Assembly: GCA_965214235.1 (NCBI GenBank)
Contig: CBDCBH010000003.1
Coordinates: forward strand, 1,736,001-1,800,000
Origin: Ilyomonas sp965214235
GTDB taxonomy: Bacteria; Bacteroidota; Bacteroidia; Chitinophagales; Chitinophagaceae
Direction: 5' to 3'
DNA length: 64,000 nucleotides
In this document: positions 59,470 through 64,000 of the stretch, in pieces
Layout: every line of letters begins with the position of its first letter
Position numbering within the stretch: the stretch's first letter is position 1
The notes under the pieces: model-generated
The model's database searches: none
What the model was told of the DNA's origin: nothing
The model's input: only the letters and a program-made list of their open reading frames with translations
Translations under genes and position numbers: made by a program

Positions 59470-60729
59470 TTGCTTACCAAACGCCATATTCCATTTTTAA
59501 AAGCGGTTTTTATTTACAGCATTACCGCGTTTGGTGGTCCGCAAGGACATTTAGGGATGATGCTTAAAACTTTTGTTCAACAGCGCAAAGATATTACAGA
59601 AGAGGAACTTACAGAATATGTTGGCTTTTGCCAGATGTTGCCTGGCGCATCTTCAACCCAAACACTTACTTTAATTGGTTATAAACGTGGGGGTTTGCCT
59701 TTGGCAATTGTAACACTCTTAATTTGGATTTTGCCGGCTTGTTTTTTAATGAGTTTATTATCATTTATTCTTCGGTTTGTAAATATTAAAAACTTTGACA
59801 CAAACATCTTCAGTTATATCCAACCAATGGCAATTGGTTTTATTGCATTTTCTGCATTTAAACTATTTCGGGTTTCTGTGCAAAACACCATTACCCGCTT
59901 CATAATGATGTTTGTAACCCTATTCACTTTTTTATTATTTAAAACTCCATGGATTTTTCCAACCATGCTGTTGCTGGCAGGTGTTATTACCAATTTTAGT
60001 AGTAAAAGATATCCTGACAGAAAAGAGCCAAGAAGAAAAATAAAATGGGGTAATATTATTATCTTTTTTTCCATTTTTATTACCGCTGCAATTGTGAGTG
60101 AAACTGCCCGAAAACAAGAATGGAAAAACCGTGGACCTTATAACTTGTTTGAAAACTTTTATCGTTTTGGAAGCTTGGTTTTTGGTGGAGGCGATGTACT
60201 AATGCCAATGATGTATGAGCAATATGTGGTTCGCCCGCAAACAGAACCAGTAAAACGAAAAAATCCAAATGCGCTAAACATGACAAAAGCCGAATTTTTA
60301 ACCGGGTCTGGCATAGTAAGGGCAATACCGGGTCCTGTTTTTTCTATTGGTTCTTTTGTTGGTGGAACGGTTTTGGGCAATAGAGGGGTTGCAAGTCAAT
60401 TAGTTGGATGTATTATTGGAACTTTTGCCATTTTTTTACCTAGTGCTTTGTTAGTTCTTTTCTTTTTCCCGGTATGGAATAATGTAAAGAAGTACACCAT
60501 AATATACCGTTCTTTAGAAGGCATAAATGCTGCTGTAGTTGGCATTATCACCGGCTCCTGTATTTTTTTTATTAAAGATGTTTTTACCGGTAGCCTTATT
60601 CCTGTAACAGGTTTATCTATTTCGGTTGATACGCTTGTAATTATAGGCACTTTCAGCCTTTTGTTATTTACGAAGATCCGAGCACCCTTTATAGTTTTGA
60701 TTTGTCTTTTTTTGGGGATAATTTTTTAG
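59470..60729 (+). CDS. chrA: Chromate transporter, ChrA family
   Basis: 419 residues, long-chain CHR protein with two homologous membrane halves. First half: FLKAVFIYSITAFGGPQGHLGMM, EYVGFCQMLPGASSTQTLTLIGYKRGG; second half: FGSLVFGGGDVLMPMMYEQYV, FLTGSGIVRAIPGPVFSIGSFVGG. The paired FGG and PGP-type motifs are those of chromate efflux proteins, though many relatives have no proven substrate. The start must be TTG at 59470: a TAG lies two codons upstream in frame and the next ATG would remove the first conserved helix. It ends directly against nadD on the other strand. Confidence 0.88.
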   Translation: MLTKRHIPFLKAVFIYSITAFGGPQGHLGMMLKTFVQQRKDITEEELTEYVGFCQMLPGASSTQTLTLIGYKRGGLPLAIVTLLIWILPACFLMSLLSFILRFVNIKNFDTNIFSYIQPMAIGFIAFSAFKLFRVSVQNTITRFIMMFVTLFTFLLFKTPWIFPTMLLLAGVITNFSSKRYPDRKEPRRKIKWGNIIIFFSIFITAAIVSETARKQEWKNRGPYNLFENFYRFGSLVFGGGDVLMPMMYEQYVVRPQTEPVKRKNPNALNMTKAEFLTGSGIVRAIPGPVFSIGSFVGGTVLGNRGVASQLVGCIIGTFAIFLPSALLVLFFFPVWNNVKKYTIIYRSLEGINAAVVGIITGSCIFFIKDVFTGSLIPVTGLSISVDTLVIIGTFSLLLFTKIRAPFIVLICLFLGIIF

Positions 60730-61299
60730 TTATTGATAATAGTCGTTTCTTGAAATCTCATTGTAAACTGCATCTGGTAAAAGGTAACGAATACTTTTTT
60801 TGTTTTTTATTTGATTACGAATGTAAGTTGACGATATTTGAAGTAAAGGAGCATTAACAATCTGATAATCAGCATTATAGAAATCAGTAATAGTAAATTC
60901 CGGACGGTTATAGATTATGATAGAATAACTTTTTAGTAAAAGCACACTATTCTTCCATTTTTTTATATTTTGAAAACTATCTGACCCTAACACAATCGTA
61001 AACTGATGGTTTGGATGTTTTTCCTGTAAATAAACTAAGGTATCAATTGTATAAGAAGGGGTAGGTAAATTAAACTCTATATCTGATGCCTGCAAGTTTG
61101 GATTGTTTTCAATGGCCAGTTTCACTAAATGCAAACGATGATATGCGTTTAACAAAGCAGATTGAACTTTGAATGGGTTTTGTGGAGAAACAACAAACCA
61201 GGTTTGCTGAACATCAGTATGTTGTTGTATAAATTCGGCAATTATTAAATGACCAATATGAATTGGATTAAAAGAACCAAAATATAACCCGATTTTCAT
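60730..61299 (-). CDS. nadD: Nicotinate-nucleotide adenylyltransferase
   Basis: 189 residues. Adenylates nicotinate mononucleotide in NAD synthesis. Nucleotidyltransferase motif GLYFGSFNPIHIGHLIIAEF (HIGH) at the N-terminus, VSPQNPFK, IEFNLPTPSYTIDTL, IVLGSDSFQNIKKW and the C-terminal ISSTYIRNQIKNKKSIRYLLPDAV (SSTxIR). One base after the FeoA gene on the same strand, so co-transcribed with it. Confidence 0.93.
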   Translation of the reverse strand: MKIGLYFGSFNPIHIGHLIIAEFIQQHTDVQQTWFVVSPQNPFKVQSALLNAYHRLHLVKLAIENNPNLQASDIEFNLPTPSYTIDTLVYLQEKHPNHQFTIVLGSDSFQNIKKWKNSVLLLKSYSIIIYNRPEFTITDFYNADYQIVNAPLLQISSTYIRNQIKNKKSIRYLLPDAVYNEISRNDYYQ

Positions 61300-61300
61300 A

Positions 61301-61531
61301 CTAGTTAATTTCTTCTACTAAAATATTAGCCGCCTCTTCTTTGCGCAAGCTTAACATGTAACCTGACACTGCTACAGAAATAGGATCACCTAAAGGAGCA
61401 ATTTTATTAATACTAATTATTTCACCGGGTACACAACCCATTTCCATTAATTTTATTAATAAATCATTATTCACAAAATCTTTAATGGTTGCATTTTTTC
61501 CAATCGCCATTTCTGTTAGTTTTTTTATCAT
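61301..61531 (-). CDS. FeoA domain-containing protein
   Basis: 76 residues, the SH3-like FeoA fold: IGKNATIKDFVNNDLLIKLMEMGCVPGEIISINKIAPLGDPISVAVSGYMLSLRKEEAANILVEEI. FeoA assists the ferrous-iron transporter FeoB, but no feoB is nearby, so the partner is unknown. It shares a divergent promoter region with ybeY and is followed at once by nadD. The -7 box is four bases from the ATG. Confidence 0.9.
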   Translation of the reverse strand: MIKKLTEMAIGKNATIKDFVNNDLLIKLMEMGCVPGEIISINKIAPLGDPISVAVSGYMLSLRKEEAANILVEEIN

Positions 61532-61535
61532 TCTG

Positions 61536-61543
61536 CAAAAGTA
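61536..61543 (-). promoter_or_regulatory. -7 promoter box TACTTTTG for the feoA-nadD operon
   Basis: Exact TAnnTTTG match four bases before the ATG; implies a leaderless transcript. Confidence 0.6.
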
Positions 61544-61605
61544 GAATTACAATTATTTTAAAGCCTCATAACAAGGTAAAATATATTGCTCTTTACCTTG
61601 TAGTT

Positions 61606-61613
61606 TAATTTTG
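61606..61613 (+). promoter_or_regulatory. -7 promoter box TAATTTTG for ybeY-mnmG
   Basis: Exact TAnnTTTG match four bases before the ybeY ATG. Confidence 0.6.
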
Positions 61614-61617
61614 CAAA

Positions 61618-62058
61618 ATGTCGTTGATAACATTTTATAATGCTGATGTAGAAACTTTAATCAGAAATAAAAGAAAATTAACTGCTTTTGTTTCGTTTCT
61701 TTTTTGTAATGAAAAGAAACCTTTACAAAGTATTAATGTTATTTTATGTTCTGATCAATATCTTATATCGTTAAATAAAAAGTTTCTGAATCATAAGTAC
61801 TATACTGATATTTTAACTTTCAACTTAAGCGAAAACGAGAAAATAGTTGGAGAAATTTACATTAGTATTGATAGGGTAAAAGAAAACGGTATGTTGCATA
61901 ACTCTTCTTTTCAGCTTGAATTTTGTCGCGTTCTTTTCCATGGTGCTTTGCACTTATGTGGCTATTTTGATAAATCAAAAAAAGAAAAAAGAATCATGAC
62001 GGAAATGGAAGATTTTTATTTAGAAAAATATGCTTCGTTTCACGTGAAACAAATATAG
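61618..62058 (+). CDS. ybeY: rRNA maturation RNase YbeY
   Basis: 146 residues. Metal-dependent endoribonuclease for 16S rRNA 3'-end maturation and ribosome quality control. Seen: INVILCSDQYLISLNKKFLNHKYYTDILTFNLSE and the zinc region VLFHGALHLCGYFDKSKKEK. The third His of the E. coli HGxLHLxGYDH motif is replaced (GYFDKS), which I believe is usual in Bacteroidota. mnmG starts five bases after the stop, so the two form one operon. Confidence 0.92.
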   Translation: MSLITFYNADVETLIRNKRKLTAFVSFLFCNEKKPLQSINVILCSDQYLISLNKKFLNHKYYTDILTFNLSENEKIVGEIYISIDRVKENGMLHNSSFQLEFCRVLFHGALHLCGYFDKSKKEKRIMTEMEDFYLEKYASFHVKQI

Positions 62059-62062
62059 AATT

Positions 62063-63931
62063 ATGTTTTTAGAGTATGATGTTATTATAGCTGGGGCAGG
62101 ACATGCCGGCTGTGAAGCTGCATATGCAGCAGCAAAAATGGGTAGTAAAGTATTACTCATAACTATGAATATGCAAACTATAGCTCAAATGAGTTGTAAT
62201 CCTGCAATGGGAGGAATTGCAAAAGGGCAAATTGTAAGAGAAATAGATGCATTAGGAGGTATGAGTGGAATAGTTACTGATAAAAGCTCTTTACAATTTA
62301 GAATGTTGAATAAAAGTAAAGGACCTGCAATGTGGAGCCCCCGAGCACAATGTGATAGACAGTTGTTTGCTCAAACATGGCGACAAGTTCTTGAAGAAAA
62401 TACAAACATTGATTTTTATCAGGATACTGTTCAGTCAATTATTATAAAAGAAAATAAAGCATGTGGAGTAAAAACAAACTTAGGAAATGAGGTTGTTAGT
62501 AAATCGGTTGTTATTACAAGCGGAACATTTTTAAATGGTATTATCCACATAGGAGAGAAGAAATTTGGCGGTGGCAGAGTAGCTGAAAAAGCATCTACAG
62601 GAATTACAGAACAGTTGGTTAGTTTGGGTTTTATAAGCAGCCGACTAAAAACCGGAACTCCGCCCCGTGTTGATGGAAGAAGCTTGAATTATTCAAAAAT
62701 GGAGGAACAAAAAGGTGATAATGAAATTACTGGTTTCTCTTATTTGCCAATAAAAAAACTAAAAAAAGAAAATCAATTAAGCTGTTACATTACATACACA
62801 AATTCAAACGTACACGAAATTTTAAAAACTGGCTTCGATAGAAGTCCGATGTTTACAGGTAGAATAGAAGGCACAGGACCCAGATATTGTCCAAGTATTG
62901 AAGATAAAATAAATCGCTTTGCAGATAGAGACAGGCATCAGATTTTTATAGAGCCGGAAGGTTTAAATACTATTGAAATTTATGTAAACGGATTCTCAAC
63001 TTCATTGCCTGAAGAAGTTCAACATCTGGCTCTAAAACAAATTCCTGGTTTGGAAAACGCAAAGCTTTTTCGCCCGGGTTATGCAATAGAATATGATTTT
63101 TTTCCACCTACACAACTCAAGGCGACCTTAGAAACTAAAGAGGTTGAAAATTTATTTTTCGCCGGGCAAATTAATGGAACTACCGGGTATGAAGAAGCAG
63201 CTTGCCAGGGTTTAATTGCTGGCATTAATGCTCATTTAAAAAACAATGAAAAAGAACCGTTTATCTTAAAAAGGAATGAAGCTTACATTGGAGTTTTGAT
63301 AGATGATTTAATTAATAAAGGAACAGATGAGCCTTATCGCATGTTTACAAGCCGCGCAGAATATAGAACTTTATTAAGGCAGGATAATGCTGATTTGCGA
63401 TTAACTGAAATGAGTTATAATATAGGTTTAGCAAGTGAAGAGCGAATGAACAGAGTAAATAGAAAAAGAAATGAGATAGAACAAATTAAATTAATTATAA
63501 ATACAGAAACAATTGACCCTCATATAATAAACTCTTATTTACAAAGTGTTCACTCAACTCCAATTGTTGAAAAACAAAAACTTTCAAAAATCCTTTTGCG
63601 TCCTGATGTTTCTCTACAAGGCTTGATTGCAGATAATAAACAACTTCAAAATTTATTTTCAAAGTATGACAAAGAAACTCTTGAACAAAGTGAAATACAA
63701 ATAAAATACGAACGATATATAGAGAAAGAAGAGCAGTTAGTAGTAAAACTAAATGATCTGGAGAATTTTTGCATTCCGGAATTATTTAATTATAATAATA
63801 TTTCAGCATTAAGTAATGAAGCGTTGCAAAAACTGAAAAAAATAAAGCCACGCACTATCGGTCAGGCAAGCAGAATTAGTGGTGTAAATCCAAGTGATAT
63901 TCAGATATTAATGGTTTATATAGGTAGATAA
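62063..63931 (+). CDS. mnmG: tRNA uridine-5-carboxymethylaminomethyl modification enzyme, FAD subunit
   Basis: 622 residues, full length. With MnmE it installs the carboxymethylaminomethyl group on wobble uridine of tRNAs. FAD-binding GAGHAGCEAAYAAAKMG at the N-terminus, SCNPAMGGIAKGQIVREIDALGG, MLNKSKGPAMWSPRAQCDR, RLKTGTPPRVDGRS, the family block TGRIEGTGPRYCPSIEDKI, FFAGQINGTTGYEEAACQGL and the C-terminal GQASRISGVNPSDIQIL. It lies in the ybeY operon and feeds the pathway completed by MnmD. An exact GTAAAAACAAAC lies in frame at 62468-62479. Confidence 0.96.
   Translation: MFLEYDVIIAGAGHAGCEAAYAAAKMGSKVLLITMNMQTIAQMSCNPAMGGIAKGQIVREIDALGGMSGIVTDKSSLQFRMLNKSKGPAMWSPRAQCDRQLFAQTWRQVLEENTNIDFYQDTVQSIIIKENKACGVKTNLGNEVVSKSVVITSGTFLNGIIHIGEKKFGGGRVAEKASTGITEQLVSLGFISSRLKTGTPPRVDGRSLNYSKMEEQKGDNEITGFSYLPIKKLKKENQLSCYITYTNSNVHEILKTGFDRSPMFTGRIEGTGPRYCPSIEDKINRFADRDRHQIFIEPEGLNTIEIYVNGFSTSLPEEVQHLALKQIPGLENAKLFRPGYAIEYDFFPPTQLKATLETKEVENLFFAGQINGTTGYEEAACQGLIAGINAHLKNNEKEPFILKRNEAYIGVLIDDLINKGTDEPYRMFTSRAEYRTLLRQDNADLRLTEMSYNIGLASEERMNRVNRKRNEIEQIKLIINTETIDPHIINSYLQSVHSTPIVEKQKLSKILLRPDVSLQGLIADNKQLQNLFSKYDKETLEQSEIQIKYERYIEKEEQLVVKLNDLENFCIPELFNYNNISALSNEALQKLKKIKPRTIGQASRISGVNPSDIQILMVYIGR
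62468..62479 (+). repeat. GTAAAAACAAAC dispersed motif inside mnmG
   Basis: Exact copy, encoding part of GVKTNL. Confidence 0.45.
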
Positions 63932-64000
63932 ATTGCCTTTTATTCTTAGCTAAATTGAGGTTAAAAACCAGCCATAGCCTTTCACTCAATCTTGCTTCAT

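Noticed and set aside
1..64000. CRISPR arrays, prophage, rRNA or integrase genes
   Set aside because: No regularly spaced repeats, phage structural genes, rRNA or tyrosine/serine recombinases were seen on either strand.

Overview
The window reads as chromosomal DNA of a Bacteroidota bacterium, most likely a member of the Chitinophagaceae. The support is: promoters of the Bacteroidota type (TAnnTTTG) placed a few bases before start codons, almost no Shine-Dalgarno sequences, a secreted protein with a type IX secretion (T9SS) C-terminal sorting domain, and lineage-typical neighbours such as hemD next to a DUF4271 gene. It is moderately AT-rich and is mostly single-copy core genes in short operons. 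The only RNA gene seen is a tRNA-Gln. There is no CRISPR array and no intact insertion sequence.

Layout. 1-5.2 kb: the 5' part of a YyaL/DUF255 thioredoxin-like gene, a DUF4271-hemD operon and a large patatin-like phospholipase, all on the minus strand. 5.5-12.3 kb: a giant T9SS-exported Ig-like protein, a Crp/Fnr regulator, an NAD-dependent epimerase, and DUF1003 and DUF5655 genes. 12.4-18.4 kb: mnmD, two unknown membrane proteins, an SDR oxidoreductase, a TetR regulator beside the scar of a deleted RND efflux operon, and a CrtI-like oxidoreductase. 18.5-26 kb: a charged secreted protein, an outer-membrane barrel, prfB with its programmed frameshift, tRNA-Gln, and maeB-mlaE. 26-31 kb: a surface-glycan locus (GT2, deacetylase-like protein, wecB, GT4) bordered by related palindromes. 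31-37 kb: gcvT-rlpA, lpxH, lptB, a frameshifted metF and a quinone oxidoreductase-like gene. 37.4-41 kb: an operon of a degenerate IS3-type transposase protein, rsmE and an L,D-transpeptidase.

41-49.8 kb is the accessory-looking part. It holds an orphan antitoxin-like gene, a decayed MntA-HepT pair, prpB-prpC, a VOC protein, a large Eco57I-like methylase/restriction protein, an antitoxin with a truncated RelE/ParE toxin, an alpha/beta hydrolase, and a gene-poor stretch. 49.8-64 kb: a polysaccharide deacetylase, a GH63-type glycosidase, a DUF1328 protein, manC-kdsD, recQ, an orphan T9SS-like domain, chrA, feoA-nadD, ybeY and mnmG.

The most unusual signals are: (1) a dispersed 12-mer, GTAAAAACAAAC, present at least eight times exactly and often just after a -7 box or just before a start codon; (2) a TetR gene that keeps matching operators in front of itself and in front of an efflux operon whose genes have been deleted; (3) a fused IS3-like protein that has lost every DDE residue but sits as the first gene of an rsmE operon; (4) related long palindromes around the glycan genes whose arms differ by a compensating base pair; and (5) several toxin-antitoxin remnants around one solitary restriction-modification protein. 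Many -7 boxes lie only 4-9 bases from the ATG, so leaderless or nearly leaderless transcripts look common.
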